DNA of 64,000 nucleotides from Acinetobacter sp. ANC 3929. GTDB lineage: Bacteria > Pseudomonadota > Gammaproteobacteria > Pseudomonadales > Moraxellaceae. Below the pieces are notes generated by a model, which made no database searches, had not been told where the DNA came from, and saw only the letters and a list, made by a program, of their open reading frames with translations. The stretch spans positions 124,001-188,000 of the forward strand of contig NZ_KB850002.1 of the NCBI RefSeq assembly GCF_000369405.1, in the 5' to 3' direction. Positions 17,294 to 26,352 of this stretch are shown here, in pieces (within the stretch, counting starts at the first letter, position 1; every line of letters begins with the position of its first letter). The position numbers and the translations under genes are program-made.

Positions 17294-18955
17294 TCAGGCT
17301 GATTGAAATTTGAGTTGACGTAATTGTTTTGCGTGTTGCAAGGTGGTTTCGCTGATTTCAACACCACCTGACATACGTGCCAGCTCTAAAATACGTTGAT
17401 CTTCGTCAAGCTCAATAATGGTACTGCTTGCAGGATCAGTCTGTTGTTTCTTCACCAATAAATGCTGGTCAGACTGCGCAGCCACCTGTGCTTGATGAGT
17501 AATACACAGCAATTGTACGTGTTGGGCTAAATCAGCCAAGAGGCGACCGACAACCTCAGCAGTGCCACCACTAATTCCCACATCAATTTCGTCAAAGACC
17601 AGCACTTCAGCATCCGTTTTTTCGGCATTCATGACCTGCATCACCAACGCAATACGTGAGAGTTCGCCGCCTGATGCAACGCGTGCGAGGGGCTGCGGTG
17701 GAATCCCTTTATTCGCGGTAAATAACAGTTGAATGAAGCTTAATCCTTCTGCATTGGCAGTTTCTTGTGGTTCAAACTTAAATTCGAAATGTGCTTCAGG
17801 CAGTGCTAGCGGTTTAACTTGCTCAGTCAGTTGTTTGGCCAATGGAATTGCAGCTGCACGACGAATATCATCTAAATGTTGTGCTTTCTGCATAAATGCT
17901 TGATAAGAAATTTCAACTTGTTCGGCCAAGGTTTCTGGATCTTCAAGTTGATGTAATTGCTGTAATTCTTGCTGCCAAGTTTCGTATTCTTGTTTTAGCA
18001 ATTCAGGTTGAGTGCGGTGCTTGCGTGCTAGGCGATGGAATACTTCTAAAGTCGCATTCAATTGTTCCATGCGCTCAGGATCAAAGCTTTGGCGATCAAT
18101 AAATTGACGTAAGCTCGCCGTGGCATCATCGATTTCGCTTTGAGCATTTAATAAAGCATTGTAAATATTGGAAAGTTGTTCACTGCGACCTGCGTGAGAT
18201 TCTAAACGACGAATGATCGAAGCGACTTCTTGAGTAATATTTTGCTCCGCTTCATCCAATACATTTAGGCTATAGCTACAGTCCTGCATGATATGTTCGT
18301 GATGGCTGAGACGATCAAACTCTTGTTCAGTTTCGCGATAATCTGTTTGAATCACATCCTCAAGTTCTTCGATTTGAGACTCTAGGTTTTGTATTTTTTG
18401 AATACGCGTTGCTTGTGCATCTAAAGCTGCTTGATGCTGGCGAATATTCTTTTGCCATGTACTATATGCTTCGCGTACCGCATTTGAGGGCTCAGCAAAA
18501 TTATGATAACGATCTAACCAGCGTCTCGGATAAGGCGGTTCTAGTAACTGTTGTTGACTGTGTTGACTGTAGAGCTGTACCAGCAAACGTCCAATTTCTT
18601 TGAGTTCAGCTAAACTACTCGGGCGCCCATTAATCCAGGCCTTGCTGCGACCTGTCGCAAAAACCACGCGTCTTAAATGAATTTCACCTGAGTCATCATC
18701 CAGTTCGTGTTCCGTCAGCCAATGTGCTTCGGCACTGTCAGGCTGATAGCTAAATATTGCAGTGATGTCTGCTTTATCTGCACCGTAGCGTACATAATTG
18801 GTATCAGTACGTTCACCTAAGCAGGCAGAGAGGGCATCTAACAATAATGATTTGCCCGCGCCAGTTTCACCAGTCAGCACATTGAAGCCTTGTTCAATAT
18901 CTAAAGCCAAATGGTCAGCGAGTGCAAAATTAATTAAAGTTAAATGGGTGAGCAT
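17294..18955 (-). CDS. recN: DNA repair protein RecN
   Basis: RecN is an SMC-like ATPase acting at double-strand breaks. The N-terminal head has Walker A (VLTGETGAGKSLLLDAL, near residue 30) and the ERTD segment; long coiled-coil regions occupy the middle. The C-terminal head has the signature VASGGELSRIALVMQ, Walker B VLVFDEIDVGISG, and a switch LCITHQAQVAAQSD. The ATG at 18955 (MLTHLTLINFAL) is preferred because RecN proteins start at this point; four extra residues are possible from 18967. The gene stands alone, in keeping with separate damage-inducible control, but no clear LexA-type box is visible. Confidence 0.95.
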   Translation of the reverse strand: MLTHLTLINFALADHLALDIEQGFNVLTGETGAGKSLLLDALSACLGERTDTNYVRYGADKADITAIFSYQPDSAEAHWLTEHELDDDSGEIHLRRVVFATGRSKAWINGRPSSLAELKEIGRLLVQLYSQHSQQQLLEPPYPRRWLDRYHNFAEPSNAVREAYSTWQKNIRQHQAALDAQATRIQKIQNLESQIEELEDVIQTDYRETEQEFDRLSHHEHIMQDCSYSLNVLDEAEQNITQEVASIIRRLESHAGRSEQLSNIYNALLNAQSEIDDATASLRQFIDRQSFDPERMEQLNATLEVFHRLARKHRTQPELLKQEYETWQQELQQLHQLEDPETLAEQVEISYQAFMQKAQHLDDIRRAAAIPLAKQLTEQVKPLALPEAHFEFKFEPQETANAEGLSFIQLLFTANKGIPPQPLARVASGGELSRIALVMQVMNAEKTDAEVLVFDEIDVGISGGTAEVVGRLLADLAQHVQLLCITHQAQVAAQSDQHLLVKKQQTDPASSTIIELDEDQRILELARMSGGVEISETTLQHAKQLRQLKFQSA

Positions 18956-19422
18956 AAACGCATCCAATGCACAGAATCTTTTGCTTAAAGATAGAGAAGT
19001 TTTAAAGTTGCCACAAGAGTTGAATGTAGGATTTTCCTGATTTACTTGGTAGATAGAAGGTTATTTTGTTATGTGTTTGACCTCTTGGCTTTTTCTTCAA
19101 CATTTATATGGGTGAGTTAAGGTTTTGTGCTCGGGCATTTTGTTTGGTTTCTTCTGTGCTATTTGCAGCATATGGCTCATATCGGCTGCAAGGTCTTATG
19201 CTTGGGCAAAGTTCCACTTTGCTTGTCCTCTTCACTCACAGCATAGCTGTTCGTCTTGCGCCCAGACCTTGCGAAGCGATGCTTCTCATGCTTTATTAAT
19301 CTGGGCTCAGGTATGAAAATTGCTATGTTTAGCCTAGAAAATGGATTGATTAGTTGTCACGGCGCAATTAAACTACGTCCAGCATAATTTAATATAGATG
19401 CGGCATTATTTGGAGAGTACGC
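18956..19422. other. Gene-free region before ppnP with a strongly structured segment
   Basis: No frame here has a ribosome-binding site or recognisable protein. A promoter-like TTGACC at 19077 with a TTATAT about 20 bp downstream faces the plus strand. From about 19112 to 19310 the sequence is rich in short perfect inverted repeats, described as a separate element. Confidence 0.5.
19188..19306. other. Structured intergenic element, possible noncoding RNA
   Basis: Nested perfect complementarity is visible: GCAAGGTCT (19188-19196) with AGACCTTGC (19264-19272), inside it TATGCT (19197-19202) with AGCATA (19240-19245), and inside that GCAAAGT, loop TCC, ACTTTGC (19206-19222). A further hairpin, GAAGC, GAT, GCTTC, lies at 19273-19285. 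GCCCAGA (19260-19266) can alternatively pair with TCTGGGC (19300-19306), competing with the first stem. I do not recognise it as 6S, tmRNA, RNase P or SRP RNA. No T-run terminator follows, so transcription is unproven. Confidence 0.4.
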
Positions 19423-19749
19423 ATGAGTTCAGTGCAATTTGATCATGTAACGGTCATTAAGAAATCGAATGTGTATTTTGGTGGGGCATGTATTAGCCAT
19501 ACAGTACAATTTGAAGATGGTACAAAAAAGACTTTGGGTGTAATTCTACCTACTGAACAGGCTTTAACTTTCGAAACACATGTTCCAGAACGTATGGAAA
19601 TTATTTCTGGTGAATGCCGTGTCAAAATAGCAGATAGCACTGAAAGTGAATTATTCCGTGCAGGTCAGTCTTTCTATGTACCTGGTAATAGCATGTTCCA
19701 CATTGAAGCGGATGAAGTACTCGATTACGTCTGTCATTTGGAAGGCTAA
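19423..19749 (+). CDS. ppnP: Pyrimidine/purine nucleoside phosphorylase
   Basis: This is a 108-residue cupin-fold protein of the PpnP (formerly YaiE/DUF1255) family. Visible family features are the GGACISHTVQFEDG segment, TLGVILPTEQ, the ERMEIISGECRVKI core strand, and GQSFYVPGNSMFHIEA. Members phosphorolyse several nucleosides to the base and ribose 1-phosphate. The length is close to that of the E. coli protein. It is monocistronic, followed by a terminator. Confidence 0.92.
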   Translation: MSSVQFDHVTVIKKSNVYFGGACISHTVQFEDGTKKTLGVILPTEQALTFETHVPERMEIISGECRVKIADSTESELFRAGQSFYVPGNSMFHIEADEVLDYVCHLEG

Positions 19750-19786
19750 CGTATTCCTTTCTAAATCGAGTACACTATGCTCAGAG

Positions 19787-19820
19787 AAAATCCTGTAAAG
19801 TCACTTTGCAGGATTTTTAT
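19787..19820 (+). terminator. Intrinsic terminator after ppnP
   Basis: AAAATCCTGTAAAG, loop TCA and CTTTGCAGGATTTT form a 14-bp stem with one wobble, followed by a T-rich tail. Confidence 0.88.
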
Positions 19821-19853
19821 TTTTCGTTGATATGAAATTGTTAGAGGTCGTTC

Positions 19854-20603
19854 ATGGCAAAACCTGAATATTATTATGGCGTTCATTCGGTGGAGTCATT
19901 GTTGGAGTTAGAGCCTGAACGCGTTTTGACTTTATTTACCTTGAAAGGTCGTGATGATCAGCGTTTGCAAAAGATTTTGCAGCTGGCAGAACCTTTTGGG
20001 ATCAGTGTTCAGAAAGCCAGTCGTGATAGTCTGGAAAAGTTGGCAGGTTTGCCATTCCATCAAGGAGTGGTTGCTGCTGTTCGTCCACATCCAACCTTAA
20101 ATGAAAAAGATCTGGATGAATTGATGCAGCAGTCACCAGATGCTTTGTTATTAGCGCTTGATCAGGTGACTGATCCGCATAATCTCGGTGCATGTATTCG
20201 TACCGCAGCTGCGATGGGCGTTCAAGCGGTGATTGTGCCACGTGATCGTTCAGCAAGCTTAACACCAACAGCACGTAAGGTTGCGGCAGGTGGTGCTGAG
20301 AAAGTTAAGTTTATTCAAGTGACCAATTTAGCGCGAACCTTAGCACATTTAAAAGACAGCACACATACCCGTGTGATTGGCACCATGTTGGATGAAAAAG
20401 CATTGCCTATTCATCAATGCGACTTCAAAGGTCCTGTAGTAATCGTCATGGGTGCGGAAGATACAGGTTTAAGGCCGATTACACAGTCACAGTGTGACCA
20501 TACTGTTTATATTCCAATGTCGGGTGACCTACAAAGTTTAAACGTAAGCGTGGCTACAGGTATGGCACTTTATGAGGCGTGTCGTCAGCGTAGTGCTGTA
20601 TAA
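19854..20603 (+). CDS. rlmB: 23S rRNA (guanosine-2'-O-)-methyltransferase RlmB
   Basis: This 249-residue SPOUT (TrmH/SpoU) methyltransferase modifies a guanosine in 23S rRNA. It has an N-terminal L30e-like substrate-binding domain (YYYGVHSVESLLE to FHQGVVAAV) and the catalytic knot with three motifs: LDQVTDPHNLGACIRTAAAMGV, IVMGAEDTGL, and IPMSGDLQSLNVSVATGMALYE. AGAGGT precedes the ATG. The DMT transporter gene starts 30 bp downstream on the same strand. Confidence 0.95.
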   Translation: MAKPEYYYGVHSVESLLELEPERVLTLFTLKGRDDQRLQKILQLAEPFGISVQKASRDSLEKLAGLPFHQGVVAAVRPHPTLNEKDLDELMQQSPDALLLALDQVTDPHNLGACIRTAAAMGVQAVIVPRDRSASLTPTARKVAAGGAEKVKFIQVTNLARTLAHLKDSTHTRVIGTMLDEKALPIHQCDFKGPVVIVMGAEDTGLRPITQSQCDHTVYIPMSGDLQSLNVSVATGMALYEACRQRSAV

Positions 20604-20633
20604 TTTAGCCAAATGTTGGCAATGTAAATTTAG

Positions 20634-21545
20634 ATGACCGTCCGTACGCAAGGCTATTTCTTTGTCTTTATTACCATGTGTATTTGGGGAGGATTCACCA
20701 TCTTCTCCCGTTTAAATGCACATTGGCATGTGAGTGTCTGGGATCTGGTGGCAATGCGCTTTGCAATTGCCTCCCTGATTTTAATACCAGTTTTGATCTA
20801 TAAAAAAGATTTTGCATTTCTATGGAATACTCGGCCCGTCATCTTGGCCCTCATTGGTGGTTTGGCTTATTGTTTTACGGTCTATACTGCTTTTTTACAT
20901 GCACCTGCTGCACACGCTGCTATTTTTTTAAATGGCTGTATCCCACTCTGCACAGCCGTTGCAGCCTATCTGCTATTTAGACAACCCTTTGATAAACACA
21001 CCTGGTTGAGCCTGATCATCATGATGGCTGCTTTAATTCTCATGAGTTACTTGATGTTGCATGATCAAGCTTCGGCATTGGGGTGGGGCGATTTGTTGCT
21101 TTTCATCAGCGCAGTATGGTGGGGGATATTTACGATATTGCTGAAACAATGGAAATTATCTGCTTGGCATGCAACTGCAGGTGTGGTGATTTGGTCAGCG
21201 GTGATCTATTTGCCAGTTTATCTTTTCTTCATTCCCAAGCATTTTCATGATGCAGCACCTCTACATTTGCTGATCCAAGGGCTATTTCATGGCATTTTGG
21301 TGGTTATCGTTGCTACATTGACTTATGTTGCTGCAATTGAGCGTTTAGGTGCGTTTAAAACAGGCAGTATTGTGACTTTAGCACCCTTCATCGCTGCTGT
21401 TGTGGCTGTACCGTTACTGAATGAACCATTGAATGCAGCTATTATTTGTGGCTTGATCGGGATGGGTGTTGGTGCATTACAGCCATGGCGTTGGTTTAGG
21501 AAAGACACGTTAGCTATTCAACTTGCGAAACAGAAACAAGGCTAG
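20634..21545 (+). CDS. DMT superfamily (EamA) transporter
   Basis: The 303-residue protein has about ten hydrophobic helices forming two EamA repeats. The first begins VFITMCIWGGFTIFSRL and the second around WGDLLLFISAVWWGIFTILLK. The ends of the repeats (APAAHAAIFLNGCIPLCTAV, and LGAFKTGSIVTLAPFIAAVVAVPLLNEPL) are typical. These proteins export metabolites such as amino acids, but the substrate cannot be predicted. It may be co-transcribed with rlmB and converges with coaE, the stop codons overlapping by a few bases. Confidence 0.85.
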   Translation: MTVRTQGYFFVFITMCIWGGFTIFSRLNAHWHVSVWDLVAMRFAIASLILIPVLIYKKDFAFLWNTRPVILALIGGLAYCFTVYTAFLHAPAAHAAIFLNGCIPLCTAVAAYLLFRQPFDKHTWLSLIIMMAALILMSYLMLHDQASALGWGDLLLFISAVWWGIFTILLKQWKLSAWHATAGVVIWSAVIYLPVYLFFIPKHFHDAAPLHLLIQGLFHGILVVIVATLTYVAAIERLGAFKTGSIVTLAPFIAAVVAVPLLNEPLNAAIICGLIGMGVGALQPWRWFRKDTLAIQLAKQKQG

Positions 21546-22147
21546 AAAGCGTGTTCTGCTCGTTGTAAATAGCTGAAGTGCAAAGGTTTGAGTTGTTGAT
21601 GCAGATGCTCTAATAAACCATCATTCAGTACAATATCATTGGCTAACTGTTGTTTTTGAGCACGTGGCATTTGTGCTGCAATAATTTTTCGAATCTGTTC
21701 TTCAGTTTGTCCATCCCTTTGGCCTGCGCGTTGCAGTTGAGTTTGTTCATCAGCATCGATCAGTAATGTATGTTGAACCAACTCATGTTGATTGGTCTCA
21801 AATAAAAGTGGCGAGACTAAAATTACATAAGGACTTTCAGCATGTTGTAGTTGCTGAATAATTGATTGACGAATGGCAGGGTGGGTGATTTTTTCTAAGT
21901 TCTGACGCGCTTCTGGAAACTGAAAAATATGCTCACGCAGTGCACGTCGATCCAGTTGACCATCTTGCAATAACACCCAGTCACCAAAGGTTTGTTGAAT
22001 CGCTTGCAAAGCGGGTTGACCCGGTTCCACCACTTCTCTTGCGACAATGTCAGCGTCAACGACGGTAATGCCTTGAGATTCAAACCATTGAGTGGCCGCA
22101 GATTTTCCACTACCAATACCACCCGTAATGCCCAAGATAAAACTCAT
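21542..22147 (-). CDS. coaE: Dephospho-CoA kinase
   Basis: CoaE phosphorylates dephospho-CoA, the last step of coenzyme A synthesis. The 201-residue protein has a P-loop (LGITGGIGSGKSAATQWF), the substrate segment VVDADIVAREVVEPG, and the lid-region pattern LVSPLLFETN with a following R-R-DG (QLQRAGQRDGQTEE). It is directly behind pilD with 1 base between them, continuing the pilB-pilC-pilD-coaE operon also seen in Pseudomonas. Confidence 0.95.
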   Translation of the reverse strand: MSFILGITGGIGSGKSAATQWFESQGITVVDADIVAREVVEPGQPALQAIQQTFGDWVLLQDGQLDRRALREHIFQFPEARQNLEKITHPAIRQSIIQQLQHAESPYVILVSPLLFETNQHELVQHTLLIDADEQTQLQRAGQRDGQTEEQIRKIIAAQMPRAQKQQLANDIVLNDGLLEHLHQQLKPLHFSYLQRAEHAF

Positions 22148-22148
22148 A

Positions 22149-23009
22149 TTAACCGCCCAGATAGACCTTCATAATTTGATCACCCCATAAAAATGCAATC
22201 CAACCTGCAATTGCAATATAGGGGCCAAATGCGAATGGCTGATTTTCACCACGCATTTTCATCAAAATAATACCAATAATTGCACCGACCATAGAAGAGA
22301 GTAGCACAATTAAAGGCAGCAGCATCGGCCCCATCCATGCCCCGAGTGCAGCTAAGAGCTTGAAATCACCATAGCCCATGCCTTCTTTGCCTGTCACGAG
22401 TTTAAAAATGTAGTACACAATCCAGAGGCAGAGGAAGCCGATGAGATATCCCCAGATTGCAGCACTTGCAGTGGTATAAATGGCATAGCTATTGATCCCG
22501 AGGCCCAAAGCCGCTAAGGGAAGAGTAAAGCGGTCAGGCAACAACTGTGTATCAAAATCGATAAAGGTTAATGCAATCAATACCCAAGTGAGGATCAATC
22601 CAAACAGCATCTGTACTGTTGCGCCAAATACGGCAACAACAATCAACGAACAGAGCATGGTCAGCAGTTCAATCAGCGGATAGCGAATACTAATCGGATT
22701 TTGGCAAGTTCCACATTTACCGCGCAGCACTAGCCAGCTAATCAAGGGAATATTTTGATACCAAAGGATAGGTGAGTTACATTTTGGACAGGTTGAGGCT
22801 GGTTGGCTTAAGGTCAGTTTGCTTTGATCAATGATGGGCTGTTCTGGATGTAATAGCATCTGACATTCTTGCTGCCACTCTCGTTCCATCATACGAGGGG
22901 TACGGAAAATAACAACGTTCAAAAAACTACCGATGCATAAACTAAAAAGCCCAACTGCAAGATAAAGTGCAGTTGGGTTCTCAATAAAATAGAAAAAGAA
23001 TTGCTGCAT
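22149..23009 (-). CDS. pilD: Type IV prepilin peptidase / N-methyltransferase
   Basis: PilD cleaves the leader of type IV prepilins and pseudopilins and methylates the new N-terminus at the inner membrane. The 286-residue protein has an N-terminal GSFLNVVIFRTP segment, a cytoplasmic zinc-type loop with Cys74, Cys77, Cys99 and Cys102, and the two aspartate motifs of the protease: FIDFDTQLLPD (around 150-158) and GMGYGDFKLL with Asp215. Multiple helices follow. Five bases separate it from pilC. Confidence 0.95.
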   Translation of the reverse strand: MQQFFFYFIENPTALYLAVGLFSLCIGSFLNVVIFRTPRMMEREWQQECQMLLHPEQPIIDQSKLTLSQPASTCPKCNSPILWYQNIPLISWLVLRGKCGTCQNPISIRYPLIELLTMLCSLIVVAVFGATVQMLFGLILTWVLIALTFIDFDTQLLPDRFTLPLAALGLGINSYAIYTTASAAIWGYLIGFLCLWIVYYIFKLVTGKEGMGYGDFKLLAALGAWMGPMLLPLIVLLSSMVGAIIGIILMKMRGENQPFAFGPYIAIAGWIAFLWGDQIMKVYLGG

Positions 23010-23014
23010 AAAAA

Positions 23015-24241
23015 TTAGACCACAGAACCCATTTGGAAGATTGGTAAGTACATGGCAATTACCAGACCACCGACTAAAACACCTAAAATTGCCATGATTA
23101 AAGGTTCCATCATCGAGGTTAAACCATCGACGGCATTATCGACTTCATTTTCATAATGCGTTGCGACTTTATCTAGCATACTATCCAAAGCACCAGACTC
23201 TTCGCCAATGGCAACCATTTGAATTGCCATGGAGGGGAACAGATTGGAAATACGCATCGCAAATTGTAGCTGTTGACCTGTAGCGACATCTTCACGAATT
23301 TTCATGACGGCTTCTTCATAAACGACGTTATTGGTTGCGCCAGCGGTAGATTCTAGTGCATCAATCAGAGGTACACCAGCTGCAAACGTTGTGGCTAAAG
23401 TACGGCTGTAACGTGCAATAATGGCCTTATAAACCAGATCTCCAAAAATAGGCGCTTTCAAAGCCATCTTATCCAATAGATCTCTGAATTTTTTACTTCG
23501 TTTTTTTGCTTCCAAGAAGGCAGCAATAATTGCACCAATCACAATGATCAAAATGAACCAGTATTCTTGCATCCACTGAGACATGCTAACAACCATTTTA
23601 GTGAAGGCTGGTAGATCAGCTCCAAATGATGAGAATACACTTTCAAATACTGGTACAACTTTGACCATCAAAATAATGGTAACAATGACAGCGACGCAAA
23701 TGACCGTAATTGGATACTTCATCGCTTTTTTAATTTTCTGTTTCAGTAACTCACTTTTTTCTTTATAAATCGCCACGCGATCGAGCATGGTTTCAAGTGC
23801 GCCCGATTGTTCGCCGGATTCTACTAAAGAGCAAAATAAATTATCAAAATATTGTGGGTATTTTTTGAGCGCGCCAGCAAAGGTATTACCCCCTTCAACT
23901 TCGCCTTTGATGCCAAGCACCACCTCACGCATTGCCGGATTCTCTAAACCTTCAGCAACAATTTCAAAGCCTTGTACCAGTGGTACACCCGCTTTCATCA
24001 TAGTAGCCAATTGGCGCGTAAATATGGTGATATCGAGTGTAGTGACTTTTTTCTTCATCAGACCTTCGAGAATATTTTTACGTTTTTCTCGAATGTTTTT
24101 GATGGTCACGCCTTGTTTACGCAAGGTGACTTTTGCCAAAGCCATATTGCGTGCTGGTAATTCCCCTTTAATTTTTGCTCCTTTCCGGTCGACCCCTTCA
24201 TAAGCAAAAGTTGGCATCATTTGCGCTTTTTTAGCTGCCAT
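23015..24241 (-). CDS. pilC: Type IV pilus inner-membrane platform protein PilC
   Basis: The 408-residue GspF/PilC family protein carries two repeated cytoplasmic helical domains, each followed by membrane helices. The repeats are recognisable as FTRQLATMMKAGVPLVQGFEIV with VESGEQSGALETMLDRVA, and YSRTLATTFAAGVPLIDALEST with VAIGEESGALDSMLDKVA. PilC couples the motor ATPase PilB to pilus assembly. It lies between pilB and pilD in one transcription unit. Confidence 0.96.
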   Translation of the reverse strand: MAAKKAQMMPTFAYEGVDRKGAKIKGELPARNMALAKVTLRKQGVTIKNIREKRKNILEGLMKKKVTTLDITIFTRQLATMMKAGVPLVQGFEIVAEGLENPAMREVVLGIKGEVEGGNTFAGALKKYPQYFDNLFCSLVESGEQSGALETMLDRVAIYKEKSELLKQKIKKAMKYPITVICVAVIVTIILMVKVVPVFESVFSSFGADLPAFTKMVVSMSQWMQEYWFILIIVIGAIIAAFLEAKKRSKKFRDLLDKMALKAPIFGDLVYKAIIARYSRTLATTFAAGVPLIDALESTAGATNNVVYEEAVMKIREDVATGQQLQFAMRISNLFPSMAIQMVAIGEESGALDSMLDKVATHYENEVDNAVDGLTSMMEPLIMAILGVLVGGLVIAMYLPIFQMGSVV

Positions 24242-24265
24242 GATTATTAATCCTTTTTATTAATT

Positions 24266-25978
24266 TTATTCACTTGTTACTCGGTTGACTTCCTGCAAAG
24301 AGGTAATTCCTCGCATGACTTTTTTCAAACCTGAACGACGAAGATTATTAAAACCTGCTTGTTCTGATGCTGCTGCAATTTGTATCGCATTGCCATCTTC
24401 CATAATCAATCTGGAAATTTCAGGTGTAACTTTCATCACCTCATAAATACCAACACGGCCTTTATAACCTTCGCGACATTCAGCACAACCGACGGGCTGA
24501 AAAATTGTAAGCTCAGGATCAGCCAAGTCTTGCTCGGTAAACCCAAGCTCTAATAGGCTTTGCCTTGGTATTTCAATGGCTTCTTTACACTGATTACATA
24601 AACGACGCGCTAAGCGTTGTGCAATCACAAGGTTAACCGAGGTGGCAATATTAAATGATGGTACACCCATATTGCGTAAACGGGTCAGGGTTTCTGGTGC
24701 ACTATTGGTATGCAGTGTCGACATCACCATATGACCTGTTTGCGCTGCTTTAATCGCAATTTCCGCTGTTTCTAGGTCTCGAATCTCACCGACCATGATC
24801 ACGTCAGGATCTTGGCGTAAGAATGCTTTTAATGCAGCAGAGAATGTCAAACCTGTTTTAGGATTTACATTGACTTGATTGATGCCTTCTAAGTTAATTT
24901 CGACAGGGTCTTCAGCCGTGGAAATATTGGTATCTTCGGTATTTAAAATATTTAAACCTGTATACAGCGAGACCGTTTTACCAGAACCCGTTGGACCAGT
25001 AATCAGAAGCATGCCTTGAGGTTTATCTAGTGCGTCCATAAACAAGGCTTTTTGCTCATCTTCGTAGCCCAGTGCTTCAATACCCAGCATGGCACTGGAT
25101 GGATCAAGAATACGGAGTACCAGTTTTTCACCAAATAGCGTCGGGAGTGAGTTGACACGGAAATCAATCGCCTTGGTTTTAGACAGTTTTAATTTAATAC
25201 GGCCATCTTGCGGCATTCGTTTTTCTGAAATATCCATTTGCGACATCACTTTTAAACGAGAAGCGAGTCGGGTTGCCATTTGTAACGGTGGGTTGGCAAT
25301 TTGGCGTAATACCCCATCAACACGATAGCGCACGCGATACATTTTTTCATACGGTTCGAAATGTAAATCGGATGCACCCATACGAATTGCATCAATCAAT
25401 AGCTTGTTGATGTATTTCACAATAGGGGATTCATCCCCTTGAGGTGCCTCATCATCGTCTTTGGCAGTGTCTTGATTCACATCGATATCGAGATCAAAGT
25501 CTTCACTATCGCCAAAATCAAAACTGCCGGAATCACCGAACTGTTGTTCAATCAGTTTTTCGAGTTTGGTATGTTCAACAATAATGGGTTCAATATTGAG
25601 CTTGGTATTGAAGCGAATCGCATCCAGTGCTTCGATATTGGTGGGATTACTGGTTGCAACATAGAGGATTTGGCCACGTTGAATCAGTGGTACAACTCTA
25701 TGTTTTTGGATTAATTTGTTGTCTGCCAGCTCACGAGGCAATAAGGCTGTATCATAAACAGCCAAATCGAAAAGTGGTTCACCAAACTCGGCTGCAATGG
25801 TTTCAGCAATGGTTAATGGAGGCACGCGATGCTGTTCAATCAGATGTGCAACGATATCTTGTTGTGCTTTTTTAGCAGCATCGATGGCTGTTTGCATTGT
25901 TGTTGTAGGCAGATGCCCATCTTCAACTAACCGTCGAATAAACCCCGAAAACTTTGGAGACGTATGTAATCCTGACAT
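24266..25978 (-). CDS. pilB: Type IV pilus assembly ATPase PilB
   Basis: This is the hexameric motor that drives pilus extension. The N-terminal MshEN/GspE-N domain (about residues 1-150) is followed by an acidic linker (DSEDFDLDIDVNQD) and the ATPase core with SDLHFEPYE, Walker A ITGPTGSGKTVSLY, the Asp box, Walker B ILRQDPDVIMVGEIRD, and the His box MSTLHTN. Four zinc-type cysteines appear as CNQC and CAEC. The ATG at 25978 has AAGGCGG upstream; an in-frame TTG at 25996 is less likely. No pilA is adjacent, unlike the Pseudomonas locus. Confidence 0.96.
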   Translation of the reverse strand: MSGLHTSPKFSGFIRRLVEDGHLPTTTMQTAIDAAKKAQQDIVAHLIEQHRVPPLTIAETIAAEFGEPLFDLAVYDTALLPRELADNKLIQKHRVVPLIQRGQILYVATSNPTNIEALDAIRFNTKLNIEPIIVEHTKLEKLIEQQFGDSGSFDFGDSEDFDLDIDVNQDTAKDDDEAPQGDESPIVKYINKLLIDAIRMGASDLHFEPYEKMYRVRYRVDGVLRQIANPPLQMATRLASRLKVMSQMDISEKRMPQDGRIKLKLSKTKAIDFRVNSLPTLFGEKLVLRILDPSSAMLGIEALGYEDEQKALFMDALDKPQGMLLITGPTGSGKTVSLYTGLNILNTEDTNISTAEDPVEINLEGINQVNVNPKTGLTFSAALKAFLRQDPDVIMVGEIRDLETAEIAIKAAQTGHMVMSTLHTNSAPETLTRLRNMGVPSFNIATSVNLVIAQRLARRLCNQCKEAIEIPRQSLLELGFTEQDLADPELTIFQPVGCAECREGYKGRVGIYEVMKVTPEISRLIMEDGNAIQIAAASEQAGFNNLRRSGLKKVMRGITSLQEVNRVTSE

Positions 25979-26352
25979 CTGTCCGCCTTTTGACAATAAA
26001 TGTTTATAATATGTATTTTAAAAATTATACTTTTGTTATGCAAAAATACCACTACAGAAAGTGTTGTTTTCACCTTGATTCATAGCCAAAACTTTGAACT
26101 GATCGAGTGTTTTGCAAATTAATTTTCTTTTATTAAGCTAAATCTTATAAATAATCAAATTAATTGTACGTAAATCAGCTTCTTTTTAAAGCGCGATCGG
26201 AGTTTTCTATGAAGATAGAATGGGCAATTTTCTTGATCTTTATGATTTTGGAGTGATTTCTGTCCCATTAAAAGAAAAAACTGAATTTTATAAAAATCCG
26301 TGTAAAATATGCAGCATTTTTGAGAAATTAATTAACAGTGGGTGGGCGAAGT
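25979..26352. other. Divergent pilB / tpiA intergenic region
   Basis: About 370 bp of very AT-rich DNA lies between divergent genes. A TAAAAT -10-like element at 26303-26308 could serve tpiA, though its -35 is poor. One very short frame with a good ribosome-binding site is listed separately. Nothing else could be supported. Confidence 0.4.
26209..26256 (+). CDS. Possible 15-residue hydrophobic peptide upstream of tpiA
   Basis: An ATG at 26209 with GGAG six bases upstream opens a frame encoding MKIEWAIFLIFMILE, a charged start followed by a hydrophobic run. It would resemble very small membrane peptides or leader peptides. The evidence is only the ribosome-binding site and composition, so it may be chance in AT-rich DNA. 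Confidence 0.25.
   Translation: MKIEWAIFLIFMILE

Noticed and set aside
19085..19320. Intergenic structure considered as 6S RNA, tmRNA or RNase P RNA
   Set aside because: I could not find the conserved motifs of these RNAs, and no terminator follows. Left unassigned.
24266..26352. Expected pilA next to pilB
   Set aside because: No prepilin-like frame (GFTLIEL-type start) exists in the pilB-tpiA gap, so pilA must be elsewhere.
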